From Seriola aureovittata (lineage: Eukaryota > Chordata > Actinopteri > Carangiformes > Carangidae): DNA of 64,000 nt. The translations under genes and the position numbers were made by a program. Below the pieces are notes generated by a model. The model was not told the origin of the DNA. It made no database searches and saw only the letters and a list, made by a program, of their open reading frames with translations. Positions 1-10,749 of the stretch are shown piece by piece; positions within the stretch are counted from its first letter, which is position 1; every line of letters starts with the position of its first letter. The stretch is taken from positions 5,194,140-5,258,139 of the forward strand of contig NC_079384.1 in assembly GCF_021018895.1 (NCBI RefSeq), in the 5' to 3' direction.

Positions 1-1191
1 GAACTGAAGACTTGTTAAAAGCGTCAGATCTACAGACCTTGAAACTACAGCGTTGCGCAGACCTTGGACATGTGCATGACACCACAAACAGCGCTGTTTA
101 ACATTTAGGGAGCTGAAAGTGAGGAAACTTCTGAACACTATGATTTCCTCGTCACGGAACTATGGGTTTGTTCTTGGTGTCCCTTCAAGCAGAGCATCTG
201 TTACACAACTAAAACTATCAGAACTAATTAACGACTAAAAAGCAACAACAGCGCACAGAAAACTCCATTTAATCCTTTCAGTTGTTTCTTATTAGTTTTC
301 TGAAATATTAGATATTGAATATCTGACTGGGCACAAGCTGCTTCGACAGCAAACCCCTCCCGTCAGGTCCTTGGAGCTGGCACCCGACAAAGGTCAAGGA
401 AGGGAAATGCTGAATGATGTCACGCTGCCTGGGGACCAAACACCATTTTCCTATGATGTGGATTATGTGTTAGGCGACACAATGTTTTCATACTCATTGG
501 AGGCAGCTCTTGAACACTCCATTTAAGGAGGGTTGAAGAGCCCAACGGGTGAGACAGAGATGAAGCCAAGACTCACTTCGTACTGCACGACTGCTGATGG
601 ACTGTGGCCGTACAGCTTCATCCTCATGAAGAGATTTTTGGAAAGGAGAAAAAAAAAAGGGGGGGGGGGTTTCTGTCATCACAGCGATTGGATAACGAAA
701 ACAATGTTTTTGTAACTAGTCAGTTAAGAGCTATAAACATTTCTGTCACTGATAACATTTTACATTTTGAGTTCCACAGTTGGATCCGTCTGCAGGCTCT
801 TGTCACGCACACAAAACTGTCACTGTTGCAACAGAAACAAGATACACCACACTGACAGCAAGAACACGGAAAAAGTATCAATTATGTTGTTGATAACGAC
901 AACATGTACAAGTGAGAGGTCACGTGACATGACGACATGTCATGACGTGTGCAGATGACGACATTCCGGAACAGAAAGAGCTGTCGAAGGTAAAAACACA
1001 GACAAAAGTCCACAGACCACACTCAACTACATAAGATAGAATTGGTTTTATGACAGGATTACATGATCACAAGATGCTACTGTGATCATGGTACTATGTG
1101 CAACACCTAACAATACATTACACTGAAGGTGGATCGATCCAAACAGCCCAGTGACTCATGAATCACAAAACAACTAGAATTACCGCCTCCG
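1..1191. other. Anonymous noncoding DNA
   Basis: No exon or named repeat is recognised. It contains a purine run, (A)10 followed by (G)11 at 649-669, and a perfect E-box palindrome GTCACGTGAC at 919-928. Short open frames here have no coding signature. Confidence 0.5.
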
Positions 1192-1617
1192 CCAAACCAG
1201 CTAAGTTGCAGGAAATATGGTCACAAGCTCCCCTTCCTGAGTTACAGCATGAGTGTTTTTGCAGAACATTATGATGTCATAGTGAAGTTGACCTTTGACC
1301 ATTTGGATATAAAATGTCATCACTTCATTTTATCCTTTGTGTAAATTGTGTCATAATTAGCATATGAATTTGTGAGTTACAGCCAAAAATGTGTTTTGTG
1401 AGGTCACAGTGACCTTGACCTTTGACCACCAAAATCTACTCAGTTCATCCTTGAGTCCAAGGGAATGTTTGATTGAAGACGTTCTCTCAAGGCGGTCCTG
1501 AGATATCGTGTTCACGAGAATGGGATGTACGAACATGAGTACGAACGTAAGAACGAATGTAAGTACAATGGAGGGACGGACAACCCGAAAACATAATGAC
1601 TCCTGTCGCTGGTTTGG
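1192..1617 (+). repeat. Interspersed repeat with 10-bp terminal inverted repeats and nuclear-receptor-type sites
   Basis: The block is bounded by CCAAACCAGC (1192-1201) and its exact reverse complement GCTGGTTTGG (1608-1617), giving a 426 bp MITE-like unit. Inside are two related sub-units about 127 bp apart, each with the word TGACCTTTGACC (1289-1300 and 1416-1427). The second is preceded by a perfect palindrome AGGTCACAGTGACCT (1401-1415). A diverged copy of the second sub-unit, sharing the TTCATCCTTGAGTCC, CCTCAAGGCG, GAGATATCGTG and CACGAGAATGGGA words, lies at 26,275-26,580. I recall such words from other fish sequences but cannot name the family. Element status is inferred from the inverted ends and the second copy. 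Confidence 0.7.
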
Positions 1618-3041
1618 AAGCAGAAAAATGACAGAAAAATTTAAACGAAATAACTAAAATCTATTTAGAATGTGCATATAAACATGAAAAGTGCCTGATA
1701 ATTGTCTACACATGGTAAGTTAAAGTCCGGTAGATACTGAATATTGTCTTCTATTGATGTGGCAACTGCTTTATTGGGTTTGAATAGATGAGCATTGGGA
1801 ATAACTATACAGTGAGGTTCTTGGTGTCCCTTCAAACAGGAATATTATTAGGGATGGGAAGGTTTACAGCCCGACTTTTACAAGGAAATTTCACCCTGTG
1901 CACTCAAAGCATTTTGCTGAGCTCTCAGATATTAAGGAAATGAGAGAAAGAAATATGAAGGAAGTGAAATGGAGAGCAAGTAAACAAGAGGGACAGACAG
2001 ATGGAAGGACATCATAAGGTGGGGAGTAGGCCGACTGCGGTCAAGAGCAAGTAGCACCGTGTCCCATCTGAAAAAGCCATCAGTATCTGCAGCGCTCGCA
2101 TGTCAGGGGAAATGGTAGTAACAAGCGCAGGACAGATGACATGTTTCATATGGATGTTTTCCACAGCGGACAGCCAAGCAGACAAGTCACGTCACATCAC
2201 AGGCATGAGCAACGACTCTGCCAAATAAACTCTGATGACAGAGCTGTCCGTACATCTCACGCTCAACATTATCAATAAAGCCAAAGTATTAAAAAGAGCT
2301 CCACTATGTGCCATCATCTTTTTAAATGATTAATAATGATGTCGGCACTTGCTGGAAGAGAGAGAGAGAAACCAAACCAAAAGAGTCACAAGAAAGCCTT
2401 TCACAAAAAGCCATGTTTTAAGACTCAAGTTCTGCTTGGAGGATGAGTAAGCCCTGACAATTAATAAGGTCTAGGCCGTGCGCACCCTCACAGGTGTTTG
2501 CATTTACTCTGCATCAGAAACATGGGCACATATTGTCAAAAGGAAACGTAATGTGACTACAACAAAAATAATGGTCAAACAGATGCCTGTCGAGCACAGA
2601 GAAAGTCTCTCACCTGCTTGCCTTGCTTGCCCTGACGGCACGCCACTGAGAAAAACCAAATAAGTGATCAGACTTGTGAGGGTGCACCATAGGTGTGTAT
2701 GACCTTTAAATGGTTTTGTCCATACAATCACAACACATACAGTGTTTGTGAGGCTGATTCTTCAGTAGAAAATAGTTCCAACAAAAACAAACAAAGAAAT
2801 GAAACCTACACATTGTTTCTAGAAAGATGCATTGATATTGATTTTTTTTTTTTTTGCTGTGAGCACCACATAAAAGTCTGGTCCTCTCAGTTGTATTGAG
2901 GTGGACGCAAAATATATCACTGACATCTCAAAAGTAAGTAAGCTTTTCATCAGAGAATATGTTTCCAGTATTGTTGTTTTTTTTTTGTTTTTTTTTTTTT
3001 TTTTTGTCTTTTTACATTTTTAATGGAAAAACATGCAACAA
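1618..3041. other. Anonymous noncoding DNA
   Basis: No gene is seen. T-runs occur at 2842-2855 and 2977-3005; the latter lies next to the 3' side of a minus-strand LINE remnant and could include its tail. The rest is unstructured AT-rich sequence. Confidence 0.5.
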
Positions 3042-3160
3042 TCAAACTGAGGTGTTGTGTAGCCTGATGGCAGTGGGAACAAAGGATCTCCTGAACCTCT
3101 CTGTTCTGCAGCGGAGCGAGATGAGACGTCTGCTGCTGTAGCTGCGTCTCTGTCCATAAA
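3042..3160 (-). mobile_element. Non-LTR retrotransposon C-terminal coding remnant
   Basis: Read on the minus strand, an open frame ends at a TGA (3044-3042) and encodes a basic C-terminus including CRTERFRRSFVPTAIRLHN followed by TSV. The arrangement with basic residues, RF(R/K)xSFVPTAI and RL(H/L)N just before the stop is typical of the extreme C-terminus of fish LINE ORF2 proteins. The upstream part of the frame (IYGQRRSYSSRR) remains open, but no reverse-transcriptase core is present, so this is only a 3' fragment. The adjacent T-rich tract at 2977-3005 lies downstream in the element's orientation. The clade cannot be assigned. Confidence 0.55.
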
Positions 3161-5253
3161 TGTGTATATAAATGTAATTTCTATTAGACAGGGTTGGCAT
3201 CATGACTTAATCCCACAAAGTAAGTGAGAAAATAAATGAACAATAAAAAAAAAAGAAAAGAGATATATAGAGATATAAAGATCCTTACTTCTGTTATTCA
3301 TAATCTGTAGTACTATATGATAATCACGTTCAGAAAATCCTACATTCCAGGCTCCAGACAGGACGGCAGCCCGAGCTCCTAACCACATTCTCCTGCGTCA
3401 CAATACATAGTTCAAATTTACGACACTGCAAACTCTTAATGAACAATGTTTGTCCCATTATAGGCATTTGCAGGACACTGATCACGGGTGACAATGCAGG
3501 TCAGCTGGATGCGAACCAGAACTAATCACACAGGCATGTCGCTGTGACGTCAGAGGCTCTGAGTGACAGGGCTAACTGCAGCCTGCCGTACTGATTACCA
3601 TCCGATACCCCTCCAGACGGGTAGGTCCGGTTATAGGCTTGATACGGCTGACAATTAAGGACCACACCATTGTTGGAGTAGTGTGAGGTTTGAAAGACGG
3701 AGCCTGACAGTCACCGGGGGAACCTATAGGGTTCGGTATGAGCAGGGCAGGGAGGGCCGACGAAGGAATGGTTATCTCATCAGTCTCTGAGGTCACCGCC
3801 ACAGATGCAGTAACATGGTGTGGTATAGGGTGGAGTGACAGCCAAGAGGGCTAAGAATATAGCTCCGGAAATACCAAGGAATGTACTTCTGCTTTAAATG
3901 AGTTAATTCCCAATATACAATCAATTTGGGGAGATACCCTGAGTTTATCATTTCATATTCTCTGAAAATGTAAAAATGCCACAGGCTTTGGAATGGAAAC
4001 TATTGGCTCTGTCTGACATTTTAAAAGTAAGAAAGAAAACATAAACTAAAGATTTCTTTTTAGTTTTTTGTATTTTGCCAGGTGCTTTCCTTTGAATTAG
4101 TCCGGGATAAAAAACCTGCTACGATGACCGAGTTTGATTAATTGCATATAATCAAACTACAAATGCCTATTAAGAACATCAAAAGACAGACTGCTGGCAG
4201 CAAAGTATAAACACAGAACGCTCTCATGCACCTATTGCCACTGAAGAAAACCAAACATTAAAGCTGCTATCAATATTTTTATATGAACAATGGATCAATT
4301 GACTATGTGTATATGGAAGATGTTGCTTATTGTGAATAGCACAGAAAAAAATTTCAATCAATTTTGCAGTTCCTTTTAGCGCAACACTTTTACAGTTTTA
4401 GCGTCTATTACCTAATTGTTTTGGTTTAACAGCCGACAGATTTGCTCCTTTGGTTCACTGTCACTGCTTTAATCCACCTCGTTATGAGTTTTCAGTGAAA
4501 AGGCAATTGATAAAACCACTTTGCATTTCCTGCCCAGCAACAAAAAGAAAGCTAACGCTAACAAGTTCATCCTTGTTAAACTTTGCTAAAATCATGAATG
4601 GTTCAAAGTCTTCTATCTACTATATATGTTTAACTGATGTCAGGACTTCAGCTCTCAATTTCAAAACTGCATTAAAGTAAATGAAACTTCAAAATAAAAT
4701 CTGAAATAAATAAAAAATACAGTAACAAATCTAGACCTGTTCAGTTCTGCATTACTTGGTCAGTGTTGATCAGTGAGTCTGTGCAAACTGCAGCCAACAT
4801 CTCCCAGAGTTGCTTGCATAAACTACAGTTTGTCTATGCAGATCAGAGGTTTACATGAAAGTGGCCGGCAGCGTTAATGTGGGCAGTTTTCCCAGGGGGG
4901 GAAACAGAAAAAAAAAAGAAAAAACAATTAATATTCTAAACCAATTCCTCTCTGAGAGTCTGCCCCCTCGTGAACCCATGGGTGGTCTTTTCAAATGCAA
5001 AATACTGCACAAAGACTAAAAGAGGGTTAGAGACCAAGAGCCTGTGATAGAGACACGCAGAGAGAGAAAGCAGACAGATGGAGAAAGACAAAAGAGAAAG
5101 AGAATATGCCGACTAATAACCCTGGAAAATAGAGGATAGTCAAAGCATGCGAGCATAAACAGATAAATGAGTGAAAAACTATATGTGGTAAAGATTGTTG
5201 ACAAGCACAAAGGAAAATTTGATTGTGTTCTAATTGCTGGGGATTTAAGTTCT

Positions 5254-5255
<2 letters not shown>
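3161..5255. other. Anonymous noncoding DNA
   Basis: No gene is identified. The 3560-3850 interval is more GC-rich than its surroundings and has a 76-codon minus-strand open frame, but no motif or splice structure supports it. A perfect 10-bp inverted repeat (4131-4140 / 4149-4158) lies in an AT-rich stretch. Confidence 0.5.

Positions 5256-5302
<47 letters not shown>
5256..5302. repeat. (GT)23 microsatellite
   Basis: A pure GT/TG dinucleotide run of 47 bases, followed by an imperfect CGTATGTGTGT extension. Confidence 0.97.
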
Positions 5303-5305
<3 letters not shown>

Positions 5306-5505
5306 ATGTGTGTAAAGAAACAAGAAAAAGCTGTGTGTACCCGACAAGGTACTTGTGTTGTGTTGTGGTGTTTTTAATTCCTGCTCACAGGCAACATACC
5401 CTAATGAAACAAGGACTTTAATTGTATTTCTGTTGCCATTCAACAACACGGGAAAATGAAAAACACAACGTGAGACCTAGCTGGTATGAAAATCAACTCG
5501 TTATT

Positions 5506-5533
5506 AAAAACAATGGAGAACTCCATTGTTTTT
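5506..5533. other. Perfect 13-bp hairpin
   Basis: AAAAACAATGGAG (5506-5518) and CTCCATTGTTTTT (5521-5533) are exact reverse complements separated by only AA. This is seen directly; no function is assigned. Confidence 0.85.
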
Positions 5534-5800
5534 GCTAATTTAGCTGAGGGGCAGAAATATGTAAGAGTTGGCTTTATGGTGCTCCAGGGCCGCTTTTACT
5601 GCATGACTCTGGACTAATGTAGGCAAAACATATGCCAGTACATAAGTACAGGAGAAACTATGAACACACAGATACCACACACACACACAAATACATACAC
5701 CTCCATGTCTCAAGGACTTTTACCCCCTTGTGTGTATATATTTATGTGAGTACCCCTGTGTGCCCTCCCCATTTCCTTCCTTTCTGGACCTGCTCTTGGC

Positions 5801-5803
<3 letters not shown>

Positions 5804-5855
<52 letters not shown>
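5804..5855. repeat. (TG)26 microsatellite
   Basis: A pure TG run of 52 bases. Confidence 0.97.
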
Positions 5856-5856
<1 letters not shown>

Positions 5857-5859
5857 TGA

Positions 5860-6405
5860 ATGACCCTTCTTTACAAACCTCCTGGCCCTCCCAAAAAGCT
5901 ACTTCTGATCGTAGCGGAAACTGTACATCAATGTGGAAAAGCCAGTCTGGAAGTTTTTACTACACTTGTACACAGTTGGAGGCTATAGCAGCGGGTCCCA
6001 GGTCTCCCCTGGAAACAGGCATCTGTGAGTCATGAACAACAACCTGGTTGGGTGCTGTGGTGGAAGAAAAGGTCAGTTCTCAGTAGCGATAGAAAAACTA
6101 TAGTCTAACCAATAATCCCTTATAATTAAAAGCCCTGCATTCACAATGTTACTTCAGTAAAAGTACAAAAGTAATCTCAGCACAATGTGCTTAAAAGTCT
6201 AAATCTGAAAAGTACAATATTTCCCTTTGAAATGTGGTGAAGTAGGAGAAAATACTCAACTGAAGTAAGAGTACTTCATAATTAAAAAAAGATACCAAAC
6301 ATTTGATTATTGATGGCCATTATCCAAGCCAAACTCTACGTGGACAGGCAGGGCTGGCAGGAGCAGACACGCGTGCGATCCGCAGCAGTTCAGCGAGGTT
6401 TCCGT
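5860..6405. repeat. Fragment of TACTTNAGTAAAAGTA repeat family plus unique DNA
   Basis: The part at about 6130-6280 carries GTTACTTCAGTAAAAGTAC and further words (CCCTTTGAAATGTGGTGAAGTAG, AGTAAGAGTACTT) shared with the copies near 10.14, 13.44 and 61.3-62.3 kb. The rest is unremarkable. No gene is seen. Confidence 0.55.
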
Positions 6406-6414
6406 CACGCACGC

Positions 6415-6469
<55 letters not shown>
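6406..6469. repeat. (AC)n microsatellite
   Basis: Pure (AC)22 at 6421-6465, preceded by an interrupted CACGCACGCACACGC stretch. Confidence 0.97.
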
Positions 6470-8256
6470 ACACAGGCAGTGAGTCCCGGGAGTGAGAGAG
6501 AAGAAAAAGCTGTGAATCCTGGATCAGCAACATTACTGACAACCAGGAGTCAGTAACACCGAGTCCCAACAATGTACATCCCACAGGATCGTCTGTATAA
6601 TGGCCACGTATAATATCTATCTTATACCTAATATCTTTTTTTCTACACTACTAAGATTTAGTGAATCATTTTCTGACTTAGCAAATACGTGTTTACACCA
6701 AGCAGTTTATCCAGAGGTTACAGCTGTGACTATGTGAGTAGCGTTCTATAATGACAACTGAGAGAATAATATTCCTTTCCCTGCACTTGTAATTTGTTAG
6801 CCCTCGGCCCTTACTGAGAAACGCGAGGTTAACTGAGGACTGGGCTCTTGCTGCTTCACGTCACGAAGATATCACGCATGCAGATGAATCACAGCTGGGA
6901 GCTGCCAGGTAACAAAACTGTATTGTTTTGTTATACACCAACTGGCTCTACTGGAGCTGGTGTGGGATTAAATGCTTTGTTCACTGGCTGATGACAGCAC
7001 CTGCTGGGCGCACAGGTACTTTTCATTTTTCATTCATTTTCCTCACTCAGGTTTTATATCTGCCTTGGATTCCAACCAGCAACCTTTCCTTGACTAAAAG
7101 AAAAACCTGCTACCTCCACATCCCAACTGGTCAGTGCGGTTTATGGGGGTCTTGAGTGTTCCACCAGGGGTCTTAAATGTTTCTAGTGGCTGGTGGATTG
7201 AGAGAGTTTATGAGCTTCTATGGGCCTTGACAACTGGCTGGGTCCGATAAACCAACTGGCTGGGTCTGATAAAAAAAATGTTTCACAGCCGCAGAACATT
7301 TCACTGATGGAAAAAGGAAAGATACTGGCACAGAAAAAGGAATGAGGCTCATGGGCAGAAAACAGCGAGATACGTGCAAAGACACAAGCACCAACTTAAC
7401 AATAATAATGGAAGATGTGAAAATTAGAGCTGGAACATTTAGTCATTAATCCACTACAAAGATTACAGTTTAAAGCATAGGGCAATGTCTGGAGTTTCGT
7501 ACACGGAGATTGTCCTTTTCAGATGAAAAGGACAATCCGTTGAGTCTAGGGGAGGGGCGGCGCCTGGTCAGAGCGCGCAGGACAAATGATAGAAACGTCA
7601 TCAACACACCCACTCGCTCACTGTGGACAATCTTTATTCATACAATCGGCTCAACCAGACACTACACAGATTTTATACGAGCGTAAAAGTCAGTTTAACG
7701 TCCGGGTGAACTGATTCAGACTGATTCGTGCTGACACGTACAGCTCCTGTGGGTAATGTCTACAAAAGTTCAGGGTTGGCGTGCACGCGTGAACGCAGAT
7801 AAACAGTTGTTGCTGTCTTTTCATTGTCATGACTTTCATGTCGAGGCTCTATCTCCCCGACTCTGTCTCTCTCGGCCTTCTCTCTCCATATCGTCCTCTA
7901 TCTCCACTTGTCGGATTTTTACTCCCACCAATAATTTCCCTTTCCTGTCACAGCTCCTCAAAACACCCACTCACCTCACACACCCACCGACCCAATGTGT
8001 GAACCATCTTCCCTGCCAAAGAGCACACACAGCTCTCACACATATACAGAGCCACCACATAAAACGGCGGCTGTGCTGTAATAGATAGGCAGGGCTTTAG
8101 ATGGTGACACCATGTATCCATCACTGGGGCTTATCTGTCGGCCGAGCTGGGAGGTTCAACACAGCGCAGCCAGATGTAGAGGAGAGGCAGCGAGGGAGAT
8201 CATCCCTCTCTCTGCTGTTCTGCAAACCACCTAGTGAACTGCACTGCATTGGGGAA
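6470..8256. other. Anonymous DNA with a short tandem duplication and a hairpin
   Basis: No gene is seen. A 22-bp unit containing CAACTGGCTGGGT is duplicated in tandem at 7231-7274. A near-perfect palindrome lies at 7508-7537. The 7540-7600 interval is locally CpG-richer (GGGGCGGCGCC, GCGCGC). I suspect 7480-7790 is part of an old repeat but cannot define its ends. Confidence 0.5.
7508..7537. other. Perfect 14-bp hairpin
   Basis: GATTGTCCTTTTCA (7508-7521) and TGAAAAGGACAATC (7524-7537) are exact reverse complements with a 2-base spacer (GA). Confidence 0.85.
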
Positions 8257-8272
8257 GGGGGGGGGGGGGGGG
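8257..8272. repeat. (G)16 homopolymer
   Basis: An uninterrupted run of 16 G within a purine-rich stretch that continues to about 8305. Confidence 0.95.
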
Positions 8273-8426
8273 TTGGAGGAAGAGAATGAAGGGAGGGGGA
8301 GAGGAACAGCTGTTCTGCACTAACAAATAAACATATTCGTGGGGGAAGCTAAATGCTGCACAGGTTACCTAGTTAAAACATTTAAGTAAATATGCATCTT
8401 TTATTTCCTTTCATGTCGTTCAAGTC

Positions 8427-8535
8427 ACTTACTTTAGCTTAGCATAAAGACTGGAAGCAATGCCACAGCTAGCATGACAGTGAAACCGTGTCTTATTTTC
8501 ACATTGTATCTTGTTTGTTTCACATACTTTATAAA
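8427..8535 (+). repeat. TTAGCTTAGCATAAAGACTGG repeat fragment
   Basis: Contains the words TTAGCTTAGCATAAAGACTG (8434 on), ACAGCTAGCATG and TATCTTGTTTGTTT in the order I recall from a very common but unnamed interspersed repeat of spiny-rayed fishes. A shorter inverted fragment of the same family lies at 9198-9232. Family recognition is from memory. Confidence 0.55.
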
Positions 8536-9197
8536 TACTACACACAGAATGGAAGAAGCACATGTTGAGTCATGACTGTACCAAACCTGGCAACCTCAGC
8601 CGTGACAAAAAAGACTTGGGTGGCTGCATACGTACAGTCACTGCACATACCTGCTGTTATCAAGACTGAATTAAAGTACAATGGGCCCAGGGGGCGACAG
8701 CAGGGCAAGTCTTTTGAGCCTGGGACGGTTACAGATAACACTTGTTAGCCTAACTTTATTATTATTTGTTCACAAGATTTGCTCATCTTGTCGAGTTAGC
8801 CAACTACTGAAGACCTAGTGGCCTGCTAACCAGTGGAAGCAGACATTCCTGACATTTCTGCAAACACTTGTACCTGAACTGAATTTCCACTCAATCCAGG
8901 AGTTGGAAAATAACAACTCATTCATTGGACAATAAAGACAGGCATGTCATACGTGTGACTGACACTCTCTCTGAGCCTCATGGGCCCTCTCCATCGTCTG
9001 GCCCTGTAAACCATGCATTAATTAATGTTGTGGTTGTTACCTGAGAAATACTTTGACACATAATTGCTCTTAAAAACACAAATTGGTGCTTTTAGATTTC
9101 TGTTTATGTTCAAGGTTAGATTAAGATATATTCATTTGTCGGTTTTAGAGGTATTGGTAAGCAGTAGTTAGTAGTTAGTAGTAGTACAGTAGCTTCC

Positions 9198-9232
9198 AAC
9201 TTTGCACGGAGCTAGACTAGCTGTTTCCCCCT
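9198..9232 (-). repeat. Inverted fragment of the TTAGCTTAGC repeat family
   Basis: Read on the minus strand, this gives AGGGGGAAACAGCTAG followed by TCTAGCTCCGTGCAAAG, matching the second half of the recalled consensus (GGGGGAAACAGCTAGCCTGG, CTCTGTCCAAAG). The orientation is opposite to the copy at 8.43 kb, which carries the first half. Confidence 0.45.
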
Positions 9233-10136
9233 CACTACAAAGCAACACTAAGATGCGTTTGGAGTTGTGTTTGTGCTCTCCACCAACTGCTGAAGAAAAT
9301 ATCTGTCTCTATTCACAGGGGAACTGAGCAGCCGGGTAATAATTCTCTGTGGGTTTGTCACTACTTGTGTCCCTTCTCACGTAACATGTAGTCATTTGAC
9401 TTATTGTTAATATAAAAATATTGTTTAGAGCAGCTTTAAGAAATCACAGATGGTGCGTCGGGAAGAGCGAGGAACATCAGGGAGAGACGGCGAACGTGTG
9501 TGTTTTCTCTAAATGTTTTCATGCACTCAGACCATGTGCAGGTCTGCTGGATAGAGAGATAACCTCTATGATGTCACTGCCAGTATCTGGCAACACTCAG
9601 TGGTTTTCTGTCTCACATACACACACATTCACACACATTCAAACCCTGACTCTTTATCTCGCCCCAGCCCTTCAAAAAGCGGCTTATCACTAATCACAAA
9701 GTCATGATTTACAGCAGCGAGTCACCCTGCACAGCTCACACACAGGTTTTCTGAGTGACTAAACACATGTTGGAGAGACTTGTAATACTGGGAACACAGC
9801 CAGGTCATCTGCAGAAAACATTCTTGTATTATGCAGATAATATAAATAAAACTTGTTGCTAAGTTGACATCAAGCCTGACTATTGCAGACAATTGATTTT
9901 GTAGGTTTCAGGGGAGAAAGCCAGGAACAGTGAGCAGAGCAATCAATTCAGTCATTCATGTTCAGAGCACTATATCCCTCAATAAATCACCGGATCATCT
10001 TCAGCTGTTGTTTCAGTTTAAAGGCAGACTGTGTAGATGTTACTGTTTTTTTTTTTTCATTTGCTGCGGTTGTGTTTGCTTCACAGGAAGGACACCAGAA
10101 CTAGAAAATGTGACATTTAAACTTTGCAGTTAGAGC
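9233..10136. other. Anonymous noncoding DNA
   Basis: No gene or named element is seen. It contains a weak CACACACATTCA-rich patch (9616-9642) and a T12 run near 10,046. Confidence 0.5.
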
Positions 10137-10345
10137 CACCAGTGGTGGAAGAAGTAAGATCCTTTACTTCAGTGAAAGTATTAATATGATGCTGTAACAA
10201 TACTCCATTACAAGTAGAAATTCTGCATTCAAAATTTTACTTGGGCAAAACTACACAAGTATTATCCATTAAAAATGCGTTAATGTAGAAGTTATTATCT
10301 TGCACAACAAGGTCATAAATTATTTTTCCAGATTTCAGAAGTTCC
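10137..10345 (+). repeat. TACTTNAGTAAAAGTA repeat family copy
   Basis: Begins with CAGTGGTGGAAGAAGTA and continues GATCCTTTACTTCAGTGAAAGTATTAAT, AATACTCCATTACAAGTAGAAATTCTGCATTCAAA, in the order of a common fish inverted-repeat element that starts CAGTGGTGGAAGAAGTA and has ACTTAAGTAAAAGTAC. Related copies lie near 6.13, 13.44 and 61.3 kb. The right end is not defined. Confidence 0.6.
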
Positions 10346-10700
10346 CTTGTTAGTTTTGACATGTTCCAACTTTGTCACTCTTATCAGGACCTCATGTAAA
10401 TCCCAGCAGAACTTTGCACATCTACAACCTCAGTAAATCAAATCATTCACAGAACTGACGCCAGGAAACATGTTGCTGTTCCGACACATGAACATTCAGG
10501 ACTCATGGCTTGGACCACGCCCCCCCCCCGCCTTTCATTTTGATCTCAACTACACACCTTTAAAGTTTTTTGACTGTATCTTGCAGGTTGTGATGCCATC
10601 AATGTGACAGCCGTAAAAACACCTGCCAAACTACTCAAAACCACCTCTGTGGTAGTTCCTGCTACAGTAGATGTCTCCAGGGCCATATTTTGACATGATG

Positions 10701-10701
<1 letters not shown>

Positions 10702-10748
<47 letters not shown>
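10702..10748. repeat. (AC)23 microsatellite
   Basis: A pure AC run of 47 bases. Confidence 0.97.

Positions 10749-10749
<1 letters not shown>

Noticed and set aside
3572..3802. GC-richer 76-codon minus-strand frame as an exon
   Set aside because: No ATG in context, no splice sites, no recognised family; length is ordinary for chance.
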